A DNA stretch of 31,068 nucleotides from assembly GCA_003427395.1 (NCBI GenBank), contig BFEA01000123.1, forward strand, positions 2,341,368 through 2,372,435, in the 5' to 3' direction. Below the pieces are notes generated by a model. That model had not been told where the DNA came from. It saw nothing but the letters and a program-made list of their open reading frames with translations, and searched no databases. A program made the position numbers and the translations under genes. The stretch is from Chara braunii. Its lineage: Eukaryota > Streptophyta > Charophyceae > Charales > Characeae. How positions within the stretch are numbered: the first letter of the stretch is position 1; each line of letters opens with the position of its first letter. This document shows, piece after piece, positions 1 through 10,001 of this stretch.

Positions 1-460
1 CTCTCGTGCTTCCAATGATGAATGTCAAAGTCCATGCTTTGTAGCACCGTTGCCCATCTCCCGATCATGCCCGAGTAATCCTTAGATTTCTTCAGTGCTA
101 ATAATGGCTCATGATCGGTGACCAGCGTGAACTTCCGCCCATACAAATAGGCTCGAAAGTGACTGATCCCCCACGGAGCTGCATAGCATTCTCCTGTCGG
201 GGCGGCGTAATTGCGTTTGCAGGCAGGCACTTACTTAGACGCGTATTCCACCACGCATTCGAGCCCGCCTGGTCCCACCTGGGCCAAGATCGCTGAGATT
301 GTCTCCGTCTGCCAGTCTGTGATGAGGACAAAAGGCTTCTCAGGATCCGGCCTTATAAGGACCGGAGCCGAAATAAGAGCTGCCTTGAGTTTCGAAAACG
401 CTTGATCGCACTCTGGCGTCCAAATCAACGGTTGATCTTTTTCAGCAGATTCGTGAGGGG
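1..460 (-). pseudogene. Ty3/Gypsy RNase H domain (broken, runs off left edge)
   Basis: This is the RNase H part of Pol, which degrades the RNA strand of the RNA:DNA hybrid. It starts after the RT connection at about 450 with a segment beginning WTPECDQAF, followed by PVLIRPDPEKPFVLITD; the Asp of ITD sits where the first catalytic Asp of this family is expected. One in-frame TAA lies near 230. Beyond it the same frame stays open to base 1 and carries the typical stretches HFRAYLYGRKF, LVTDHEPLL and MIGRWATVLQ. A frameshift near 450 separates it from the RT. Identification is firm; function is lost. Confidence 0.85.
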
Positions 461-1338
461 ACCCGCAATAGCCACGAAACCCTTGATAAACCTCCGGTAG
501 TACGAGGCCAGGCCCAGAAAGGCACGAACTTGCGTGATAGTCGTGGGCACAGGCGTGTCTCTCACAACTGCCACCTTTTGCGGTTCCGGTATAAGTCTCT
601 GGTCTGTCACCACGTGTCCCAGGAAGGAAATGGTGGTGAGAAAGAACTGGCATTTTTCCAGCGCCACCTTGAAACCGGCATCCCTCAATGCATTCAGCGT
701 CCATTCGATGTGCTGCACATGCCCCTCGTAAGAACTTAAATACACCAGAATATCATTCATATACACAATCATGCAATAGTTGATGATACTCCGCGCCAGA
801 CGTGTCTTCCTCACAAAGTTCTGGAAAGCCATGTTCATGGCTCACTTAAAGGTTGCAGGAGCATTGCAGATGCTCATTGGGCCATTGGACATCGAACCCA
901 TTGCCAAGTACCTTCGAACAACACAAACGCCGTTTTCGACGATCCTCCTCTCGAACAAGAAGATAAAAACCCATGCCGAACATCAAACTTACTGAAAAAT
1001 CGAGCACTCCTAATCGCATCCAACAACTCACCAATCCGGGGAAGGGGGTACACATCTTTGATTGTGATATCGTTCAACTTCCGATAATCGATACATATGC
1101 GAATCCCTCCGGCCTTTTTGGGCACGATTACCACAGAAAACGACCAAGGGCCTATAGCGGGTTCGATCCATTCATTAACTTCGAATTTCTTAATTCGTTG
1201 AAACGCGGTCGCCCGTTGGGCTGGCGAATATCGATAAGGAACGCAGCTAAGGGCATGCTCAACGTTAGACAACCCGATATCGTTATCGCGCACACTTAAT
1301 ACCCCTACATACTCATTCAAGACGTTAATCAGTGATTT
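425..1338 (-). pseudogene. Ty3/Gypsy reverse transcriptase (broken, YMND active site)
   Basis: The reverse transcriptase domain is recognisable from the N-terminal stretch VNEWIEPAIGPWSFSVVIV, then GGIRICIDYRKLNDITIKD and YPLPRI, to the active-site box and the thumb/connection motif FLGLASYYRRFIKGF. The box reads Y-M-N-D at 752-763, where this family has Y-x-D-D. Codon 755-757 is AAT, one G-to-A change from GAT, so a metal-binding Asp is missing. The frame shifts between about 980 and 880, where FDVRHGF is followed by out-of-frame codons before the NAPATF motif, and a TGA follows that motif. The upstream frame joins the protease segment through a TGA at 1339. Confidence 0.88.
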
Positions 1339-2514
1339 TCAAAATTTCAGGGGGACGTGATTCGGCAGAGTAATAGTCAGTCGATCGGGTATCTCAAAGG
1401 GTATGTCGATCCAATCATCAGGCCGATTCCGTCGGTCATGGACACTAGAGAAAATAGAGCTGCTAGTGCGAACAGAAAATACAGTCGCGATCATCTGGGA
1501 TTCACCAGGGCTAATCATTTCGGTCTCTTTAACTTCGGCGTCAGTTTCCGAGTCAGCCGTAGTTTCTTCCACGGTTAACCCTGTCAAATCCGCCATTTCC
1601 TGCATTAGATCGGGCACATCGTCGACGGGAGCTTCGGCTTCTTGTTTTATCAGAGCGATGGTCGCTCCTGTTGTAAGCAGCAACCTTGGAGGGGAAACAG
1701 AAACATCCAGGTATTGTTTCACCTGCTGATAGTGTGCTCGGAGGGAAAGTGTTCCCTCGTACAAAGTGCGAGGGGGTTCCAAATCGTCTGCTAGGTCAGA
1801 TATTTGCAAGTCTTAGATGGGTTCCCCAAGAAAGGTCGAGGGACTGACCTGGGTCTCCATAGGCGCAAGCGTATTATTTCCCAGACTCAAGTGAAAAGTT
1901 CGTGTGGTTCTGGGAACCATCCGAAATTCCTCTCGAGTTTCGTGCTCGAAGAGTTTGACCAAGTGTTTCCACTCACTCTCACTAGGCATCTCTTCTTCTA
2001 ACCCATGTTCTTCGATTCCGCTACTATTATCCGGAGATGGAAATTCCTCGTGATCGGGACCTTGAATTATCCCTATCCGAGCCAAATTAGGATTCATTTT
2101 TACTGTTCGGGTTGAAATCCGCAACGAAACTGTCTGAGGCTTTCCTCCTGTTTGTGTAAGCACCAACTGATTGGAATCAAAATGCATGCGGGCACCTACC
2201 GCCATTGCCCATGGCAGTCCTAACAACACCGAATATGAGTGCACATCTATAACCAAGGCGTTAACGAGGACGTGCACTCGTCCAACTTTCACGGCCACAT
2301 TTTCAATGACTCTTACGATATTCATTGCTTCGTCGTCCGCAGAGACGTAGTTGTCTTTGGCAGCTTGAGGGAGGATCGAGTTGAGTCATCCCGTTCTTTT
2401 CACCGTATCTAACGATATAGCGACCGCAGAGGACCCAGTATTGATGAGGGCGTTAAAAGGTTTGCCCCATACTTCACAATCAGATTCAGCACTTTTCCAC
2501 AACATTGGTCGAGC
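1339..2514 (-). pseudogene. Ty3/Gypsy aspartic protease and linker to RT (broken)
   Basis: In frame with gag, the active-site loop reads ALINTGSS, where retropepsins have (D)TG[SA]. The catalytic codon at 2440-2442 is AAT (Asn), one transition from GAT. The second half of the fold is visible as VHSYSVLLGLPWAMAVGA, matching the hydrophobic-ILG-x-D/P strand of these proteases. Nonsense codons occur directly after gag (2515-2517), within the protease about 23 codons past the active site, at 1813-1815 and at 1339-1341. The acidic stretch between about 2060 and 1350 has no domain I recognise and probably links protease to RT. The protein would have matured Gag-Pol; this copy cannot. Confidence 0.78.
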
Positions 2515-4111
2515 TCACACGAAATGGTCTTTCTCAGCTAGAGAAATTGTAGCTACTCGCGCTGCTTCGGGTTCAAGCGGTGCAACACCCCCCGCTCCTT
2601 CTTCCTTCTTCTTTTTCAACATTCGTTGTATGCGCTGGTATGTAAAGCACTTTTGATTCTTCTGACATTGTTGCAGCAGCTTGTTATTTGTTGCTTCGGA
2701 TATGGTGAGCAAATGTCCCACTGGGACCGGAACGTGAATGTCAATTTGCTTAAGTGTTCGTAGTACATCAATTTCTCCCATCCGAAACTGTGGTCCGGGG
2801 TTAGATTCGCGTTCGACCCATTCAAGATCGTCATGGGCTGGTCGGATTGCTCCGATCATGCCGGCGAGATGAAGGTATTCGACTGGATCAACCACGTCAG
2901 CAGCTTCGGAAGAAGAAGTTCCTGAGGTCGATGCAACTGCCATTGAGGGGGAAGGTCGCTCAGGGGTGTACGCAATGATCTCCTCGTTTCGGGCCGAATC
3001 CATTAGTGCGGCCACTCGTCCTTGATTCAGAGCTACGGGGACTGCGACAGGTGGGGGCTGATTTTGTTTTGGCTGCGGACAATCCCGGGCAAAATGCCCG
3101 GGCTGTTTGCAATTGTAACACTCGATCTTCGCCGCCACGTTAGCTGGATGAGGGAACTGCGGTGCATGTCCAGGTGCACGCGGATCAGGCAAAAGCGGGA
3201 ACGATGCAGGGGCAGGTCGAGCAGGAGCCGGGTTGGGCTTAATTAGCCTGCTCATTATCTGTTCCATTCGATCCATGTGAGCCGCCTGCATTTGGACCAG
3301 ATTGCTCATCCATTCAGATTGTTTGGTAGTAGTTGTATGGATCGTTTGTGCCAAGTGCATGTTTGTTATGGTCATAAAGGCAGGATCTAAGGAGCTTCTG
3401 GGTTTAACAGTTGCTACCTGTTGGTTCATTGAGAGAGTCGGAGGAGGGGGAGAAGGAACTGGCGGGATATCGGAGGCGACCCCTTCGGAAAGGTCGTGAT
3501 CGGGCCAGGGATAAAATCCCTCTACCGCTCGTAACCACGATCGTCGTTTCGCCGCTACATCCTAGATCGTGTTTGTAATGTCCTCGTCTCTCTGACTGAT
3601 ATACTTCTTCGTATCCGTCAGGTCTTACTCAAGGGTTTTGGCGATGATAGCAGGTAACTGGTTCGTTTTAGGGGGAACCTTTTTCTGCAGTTTAGCTTTT
3701 AGCGTTGGATTTCGTAGATGATCGATGAACAAATCGCGGGTGGAATTTTCATCTCGCCCTGATTTGTCCAACGTGGTTTGGAATCGATCCACGAAGTCAG
3801 GCAACAATTCCCCTGGTTCTTGCGGTCGAGTTTTGAGTACATACCAAGCAACGTCTTCGCTGACCGTATCAAATCTGGCCAAAAAGGCTTGCTTGAAGGT
3901 ATTCCAATCTACCCATCTGTGTTTCCTAAACCAATCATGCGTCGTGTTTCAAAGCAGCAAGGTGATGACGTGGGGGAGATCTTCCATACTATAACCTTTA
4001 GCTTGGACGGCTTCCAACCAAGCTTCGGGGTGGGCGTGATTGGGAAAGAAAGGAAAAGCTGCGGGAATACTGACAATCACCCTGGGGGGTGCTACGTTGC
4101 CGTTAGCCATC
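2515..4111 (-). pseudogene. Ty3/Gypsy Gag with CCHC zinc knuckle (broken)
   Basis: Gag would form the virus-like particle and bind the element RNA. From a candidate ATG at 4111 the sequence leads into the capsid-like stretch HPEAWLEAVQAKGYSMED, then FRKHRWVDWNTFKQAFLARF and PGELLPDFVDRFQTTL, typical of retrotransposon gag. A CX2CX4HX4C knuckle (YNCKQPGHFARDC) lies at 3079-3120, followed by a Pro/Gln-rich and acidic tail. Three nonsense codons interrupt one frame: TGA at 3949-3951, TAA at 3623-3625 and TAG near 3550. The ATG at 4111 is one base out of frame with the rest across a C6 run (4085-4090), which could be an old indel or a sequencing error. Confidence 0.85.
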
Positions 4112-4234
4112 CGCATAGCTGGTCTAGCCTTGTCAGATCTTGATCTAGTAACTGGGCGATCTCAACGAGCAGGTTGGGGACTTCTTCTACCTCTCGCCAA
4201 CTCGACTTACTATCATCAGAACCGACACATGTCG

Positions 4235-4246
4235 GCTGCGATACCA
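4235..4246 (-). other. Primer-binding-site-like sequence (initiator tRNA-Met type)
   Basis: The minus strand reads TGGTATCGCAGC, differing at two positions from the usual plant PBS that pairs with the 3' end of initiator tRNA-Met. It lies 124 bases upstream of the candidate gag ATG, the expected place between the 5' LTR and gag. The two mismatches fit the decay of the element. Confidence 0.5.
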
Positions 4247-4257
4247 ACCTCACGCCC

Positions 4258-5327
4258 TGTGTTGTTTTCCGTTCGGAGCGCTAAGGGTGTGGAAAAAAGG
4301 CCCAGAAAAACAGCAAGATGGGGTGTGCCAAGGATTTTTGGAAAATTGAGTGTGGGGACACGGACAGAACTGAAATCCCCCGTGTTGGTTCGATGAAGTA
4401 AGTCGGTTGCTTTCGCGCATCTTGGGAACGGCGCGATAATCCAAATTCAATCTAAAAAGTATTGTCGAACTTCCCACCGCGCTGTGGATCTTCGTTTAGA
4501 GCGGAAGGGCTTCGGTACACTCCGCGTGTCCCGTTTCCGTATCAAGTCCCGACGTCACTCGTTGGTCAGTTCCGAGTCCGACGTGGAGGGTCTCGGCCGC
4601 GTGGCTCTTTCCTTGTGCTCGTCTTCACTCCGTATTCGGTAGTGAAAGCCCTTTGATTCGTAGCGATCGAAACGCTGGCACTCCGTGCACAGGGTTCGAG
4701 GCCAATGGGGCGCCACTGCCGTCCACGGAATGACGATCAGCTCGTTAAATGGCAATAGTACTGAGTAAGGCGGGTAATGCATATCGACAATGACAAAGCC
4801 CGCGTCCACGAATCCAGAACAACGATTTTCGGGAGGGAAGTAATATCGTCCGCCGATCCGTGCGACAGCTTCTCGTACGTCCCACTCGCAAACACCTGTC
4901 CTTTCCTCGTTGTAAGGGAAGGGGCGCGTTGGCGAGGGAGATACGGGAGGCTGGCGCCCGATCGAGGTACGCCCGTCAGTTCACATGTCAATCAATCGGA
5001 ATGAATTTGCAGAAACCCTGGGACGTCATCAAAAAGTGCAATCGTAAAACCCAACTAACATTTTTCTTCCTTTCGACACGAGGGAAGCATCGTACAACCA
5101 TGCAATAATTGGGGTGGAGTTTCGAGGGATCAACTCGCGACTCAGGTTCTGCAGACCAGATCGACAAAAATCTGAGGTGCCTGGCTTTTTCGAGGCTGCC
5201 CCATAGACTGTCTGCAGATGTCGTGCAGTATAAGGCAGAGGGCAGTGTATTTAGAACGACAGATCTAAACACTCTTGCATTCTCGAACAAAATCCCATCG
5301 AGTTCTGGGTCTAATCAACACAACAAA
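4258..5327 (-). other. Possible 5' LTR and leader of the Gypsy element; limits unresolved
   Basis: This stretch lies immediately upstream (minus strand) of the PBS-like site, where a 5' LTR must be. It begins on the plus strand with TGTGTTGTTTTCC at 4258, and AACACAACA occurs near 5319-5327, which could supply the TG...CA ends. The second LTR is outside the window, so length and ends cannot be confirmed. Short open frames here match nothing I recognise. Confidence 0.25.
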
Positions 5328-6830
5328 CTCACATACAAGCATTCCTATGCATACATCCATTGTGGAAGATGCGAAAATGACAATGTGGCATCAAAAACAA
5401 ATCGGGGGATAGTACACACGCATCCACCGTTCACAAGACAAGAGGATTGAGATTCCTTACATCCGGGGATTACCCAGGAAACTAATGGAAGAGTTCCAGA
5501 AAGAGTTCTTCTGTGCGGGAAATCACGAGGATTCACTTCTGTTCATAGGAGAGACAAACTCATAACACATCGCCATTCAAATCAGAGAGAGAGAGATGGG
5601 AGAGATAGACGAGAAATGTCGAGACAGGAAACACTGGACTCTGACAAAGGAATGTCCGGCTTCACAGCCATAAACTCATACCAAAAAAAAATGATCTGCA
5701 ACAATGAAGGCGCATTCGCCGTGAAATTTCAATATGGCCTCGGGCCAATCATCCACTCAACTCCAATTACCGATCCTCATACCCGCACCGACGATCCCGG
5801 TTTGTCGCGTGCTAACTTCCGCCGCTGCGATCGTCACCCCGTTAACGCAAGCTCGACTCGGCTCGCCCTGATCCCACAGTCCGTCATGGCGATCAAGCGC
5901 GCAGCCGGCCAGCCTACAGCCAACCCGATAGGACTCTTCGACTCACATCAAAACACATCACCTAGCCACTGCTTCCCGGAAGCTGGCTTGCGAGTGGAAA
6001 ACGTAAGAGAGATTTCCAGGCGCGCTTGCGGAATTTATAATTGTGAGAAGGAAGACAGACGGGGGAGAGAGCAGAGGGGAAATCGAGGTGTAAGAGGAGA
6101 ACTTGAAGGTTCAGTGAAGGGTGCTCAAGGGAATCCATGTTGATCCTTCGGAACCCAATGTTCGGCCAATCAGATTCGTCGCGCAACAGGATGATCCTCT
6201 TGCTCAACGCGTCTGATTGGTGAGCGGGGGTAATCGACGGATCAACCGGGCTTCGTGAGCCAAGGTTGAAGATCGAGAAGGAAAGAGGGGCGAAAAGTAG
6301 CGCGAGACGGGTCCAAGATTCAGATGATCAAGAAGGGAAAACAGGCACGCAAAGAGTAGAGAGAGGGAAAAACGGTTGAGATCGGAGAAGAAGAGGAGGG
6401 AGAAGGGAGAGATCAGAAGGGAGCGCGGGGGAAGAATGACGCGGGAAATAAGGAGGAGGAAGCTCGCATGAGTGGTGCCGACAACAAGAGAGAAAAAAAA
6501 GGCACCAAAACAGTTACGGCGTGCCTATGTCCTACACCAATTCAAAATTGAAATCGCCATATCCGCGCGCGAAAGTCGACGCGGGAAAAGAAAGTCCTAT
6601 GTCTATCCGTATTCTCACAAAATTCCTAGAGTTTTCTCCGACGTAACCGAGAACATTCATGCAAAGAAAAAGACACGTCGGGTTCCACTTATTCCGCAAT
6701 TCCTAACTGTTGAGCCCGATTCCCAGTGCGCTCGCTAAGGCGCGCGTAAATTTCCCATGCATTTCCCGAATTACAAAAAGCAGAATTCCAAAAATCAATA
6801 GAACCTCCAAAAAATGGGGGCCTAAATAAG
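5328..6830. other. Unassigned stretch without a recognisable gene
   Basis: No domain, RNA gene or long repeat was recognised. Open frames of 88-175 codons occur on the plus strand (5616-6143 and 6472-6738), but their translations show no motif and look like chance frames. The plus strand is purine-rich around 5585-5605 and 6040-6480. It may be the remains of old LTR or LINE flanks. Confidence 0.4.
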
Positions 6831-7399
6831 GCACCTGAAATCAAGAAAAGCGACGGGGGCTTTGTTGGGTCGGTATGATACAAAAGGGGGAATTGAGTCA
6901 CGGGGTACGGAAGATAGCGCGGGGTCGGGAAGTGGTTCGTCACACTCGGAAGCTGAACGACGGGAGCACAGCCTTCGGTTGAGACCGGCCGCGTTCGATT
7001 CAGAGATCTGCGATACTCGTCGGAAACAGGTACTTTACCAACGAGATAGCCATTTCGTCCCTGCGGTACATAGAATACGGATCTGTCCCAAACGACAGGA
7101 CCCACGAAGGTGAATGTCCCGCTCCATGAAGCCTAAAACAGGACCCCATCCTCCACCTACCCACCTGCATTCATATCCCTGAAACTTGGCACAGGAGATC
7201 TCAGTTTCGACTTGGGAATCCACCCCCACTTTCCTAAAATCCTTAGCACACCCCCTTTTTCGCACTTCCAGGCCCATTCTCACTCCGATCAGGAAGTCGC
7301 GCTGGGCGTGAGGTTTGGGCGTCACACCATATCTTGTGGTCTGTTTTTTTTCAGCCAACGCTGTGCCACTCCAACCTTGGACGTAAACTGTATTAGTGG

Positions 7400-8091
7400 G
7401 ACCTTCTTACCCCGTGGAATTTCCCATCCATACAAAGTGGGCTCCACCAAAAACTCTGTAGCCAGGCCTTTTAGTAATATTCTTCGTTTAGGCTGTGACT
7501 GTTCATTATCCAGAACGCAGACTTCCACTAAGTCGATCGAGGAAGCTAACGTTATTTATTTTTCCCATATCAGCTCCGTACCTTCTTTCAGTCGGCGTCC
7601 CATCCTCCATTGGTCAAGCTTTATTCCATGAGGCAGGTCCGGGCCAAGAACTCTCAAAAATTTACATGGGTCCGAGGGGTGAGTCAACCATGTTCCCATA
7701 GCATGGTTCGTCCTTTCGCTCAGGAGATCGGTCCATTGAGAGGGGAGAACCGCTTTCAACCCTGCATAGTGTTCCTCTAGTTTATGAAGTCCTTGCAACT
7801 TCCTCCAAAGTTTCTCTGTGGAGATCCAACCTTGCTCCTAAGCATCCCAGATGTGTTGCACCAGAAACACCCATTTTTATGTCCAGTGGCGAGCAAAGTT
7901 ACCGATTCGTCCATCTGTTCTGAATGGTTGTCCGGATGGCTGCTTTAACAAGGGATTATCAAATAAACACAAATTCAGGATTTCTAGTTTTGTCTCTGGG
8001 TCTTTAATCAGCCCCGGTTTAATTTTGTTCCAGGCTGTCAACACCCCGGACCAGATTCTGGAGTTCACCTTTCTCTTCGAGAAGTTGGACC
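7400..8091 (-). pseudogene. LINE ORF2, region C-terminal to the RT (3' half of the split LINE)
   Basis: The minus-strand translation resumes with NFSKRKVNSRIWSGVLTAW and KIKPGLI, then LNLCLFDNPLL, GQPFRTDGRIGNFARHW and HYAGLKAVLPSQWTDLL. This is the usual series after the RT of plant-type LINEs: an IW..V..AW block, a LF.NPL block, a W..GI-like block and a Y..L...P..W block. The related LINE at 14412-14816 has the matching block QSPIWKTIIKKW after its GGLGIVDL motif. Stops interrupt it near 7870, 7830 and 7555. It continues the LINE interrupted at about 10002. The segment below 7400 (to about 6830) stays partly open but is not recognised. Confidence 0.6.
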
Positions 8092-10001
8092 TTTTTTTTT
8101 TTTTTTTTTTTTCCCAAAGCTCCATCCATTGGTGGGGAGCAACACCTGCTGGAAACCGGATCCAGTGTCCCATAGATACAACCATATATCACAAATTGGC
8201 ACAAACTGGGAAACGGGCCCAACGTCCCATAACGAGTATGTTCAGAAAGCTTCATCAGAAAAATTTTACTAGAAAGTCTTAAAGGATGGCATTTGGAACA
8301 TGAGATACCGGGGCCAAGCTACTTCAGACATGTCTATGACAACATCCTGATTAAGCAAAATTTGCAACGATTCAGAAAAACCCCACAAGCCACTTCACCT
8401 CCTTCCGGCAAGACTGATTGCAGCAAAGCCACCATCTCTGCTGCTGCTATGCCATACTCTCATCCTACCAGCTAGCCCCCTCACTGGTAGGACGCGTGAT
8501 AACCCACCATCTTCTCCAACTCACCTTGTTTTCTTTTTGAAGAAACTGAGAACTCTTACCGTCGTTCCAGAGGCAAGAGAACAGGCCACACAGGTCCTAA
8601 GATTGTTCCAAAAAATTTGAAATCCCCAACGTTTTCCAAAACTGTCAAGCTCTCTGTCGATCTCTTCTAGGTCTTACACCCCCACTTTTGTTGGGTTACA
8701 GGGCAATGGAGCTCACCCCAGCTCCGACCAGCATCGTCCCGACAGCATCCCTTGGTTGTCCCGTGGAAAGTCCCCCCCAAGACTTCCCCTGATCTCTCTA
8801 CCAGACCTCACGGTCCTGCATCGCAGGTTACAGGGCAACACCCCAGCACCGGTCAGCGTCGTTCTGGCATCGAACAACCACAGATTACTGAGTATAACAG
8901 CATTGGAGCACCCTCGGAAGAGTTGGCAGGGACCCCAAAATCTTAGAAAACATTCCTAGGACCGCTAAGCACATTCGAAATTCTTTTAGGGTATTTATAC
9001 GGACGGGGGGGGGGCAAGACTAAACCTACCTACTATCCGAAATTCCCCCTTCCAACTGATGGAGCGTCAGGCCAGGCTTCCAGTCTCGTACTAGAACTCA
9101 ATTAATCTCATACCCCCTTCTGCTAGGGTAACAGGGCACCACAACCCTCCCCAGTACTGATCAACCTAGTTCTGACGGACATGAAGTGCCTTCCTCCCTC
9201 GACAATTCCCTTAGCGGCAAGCCCCTATACAGGTTACAGGGTCAATACCCCGGTGCCAATTATGTCGGACGATCTGGTTATGCCTTCCACCCTCGGCATA
9301 ACTTCCCAAGCCTCAAGCTCCCTCTGGGTTACAGAGCAGTGGCTCCAGCACCGGCCTGTGTCGTCCCAGCGTCGTCCTTCTAACCTACTTACCCCGCCAA
9401 ACAACCCTGTCTGTTGAAAATCCCTTACTACCTTCCTTCTTTCGAATCTAGCTTCCCCGCCCCTCGGCTCACTGCGTAACCACCGAAGTCTCTCCTTCCC
9501 TCAGAAACAAAATCCCAACCTACTGCTGTAAGCAGCCACCCCTTTGCCTTCTCTCCCCACCTGCCAGTATCGATCCGCCCTAAATCAGACTGGCTAAGAG
9601 AAAACAATCCCCCAATACCACCTCCCCCCTACCCGAGAATAACACCTCCCACCTTGTGAAACCCTCACGGGGGGAGGCTTCAACCCTCGAGAAAGACCCC
9701 GCAGATATACACAGCAAGCCACAATTACATCCCTCAAGGCCAGGAAAACCACACACTATTATGAATAGCGACCATAGGATTTTGGAAAAACTGCAGAAAC
9801 TTGCTTCTAGGCATCAAAGAGCATGAATTAATTTATATCAAAAATTAAGAAAAACTCAAGACCGTACGATCACTGATAGAGAGAACTACTGGGTAACAAA
9901 AATTGCAAGAGATTATCCGAAATTCAGATTTAAGTATCCATAAAGGATTTCCGAGTCAAGTTCCAAAACCACGGGTTGAGGAACGCTATGCACTAGATGA
10001 A
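8092..10001 (-). mobile_element. Poly(A)-tailed insert splitting the LINE
   Basis: A 21-base T run on the plus strand (8092-8112) is a poly(A) tail if the insert reads on the minus strand. LINE coding sequence stops at about 10002 after DIVNIWSF and resumes at 8091 with the next expected block (NFSKRKVNSRIW), so about 1.9 kb is inserted between. GGTCC on the minus strand occurs at both edges (8087-8091 and 10002-10006) and may be what is left of a target-site duplication. No long minus-strand frame exists inside, so it is non-autonomous or the 3' non-coding part of a LINE. Near its 3' end is CCATCCATTGGTGGGGAG (8122-8139), shared with 12161-12178. The middle holds a degenerate repeat (8693-9380). 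Confidence 0.6.
8693..9380. repeat. Five degenerate copies of a ~50-bp motif
   Basis: Segments starting GGTTACAGGGCA or close variants lie at 8693-8750, 8825-8871, 9125-9180, 9231-9284 and 9326-9380. Most continue into a CCCCAGCACCGGTCAGC-like part and a CGTCGTYC-like part. Spacing is irregular (about 95-300 bp). Translated on the plus strand, several give a (G)YRA...PAP.SVVPAS-like peptide, but the copies do not share one open frame. Confidence 0.6.

Larger units (their letters stand above)
1..4246 (-). mobile_element. Decayed Ty3/Gypsy LTR retrotransposon, cut by the left window edge
   Basis: Reading down the minus strand the order is PBS-like site, gag with zinc knuckle, aspartic protease, reverse transcriptase, RNase H, then the window edge, so integrase and the 3' LTR would lie outside. 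The gag-protease-RT frame is shared from about 4080 down to about 970. It is interrupted mainly by nonsense codons, at 3949-3951, 3625, about 3550, 2515, the protease, 1813 and 1339. Frameshifts appear in the RT and at the RT/RNase H boundary. Protease and RT catalytic aspartates are both replaced by Asn. The copy is therefore an inactive relic. Family assignment rests on domain order and RT/RNase H motifs; no lineage name is claimed. Confidence 0.9.

Noticed and set aside
5616-6143. 175-codon plus-strand frame
   Set aside because: No motif, low-complexity purine-rich end and no supporting context; treated as chance.
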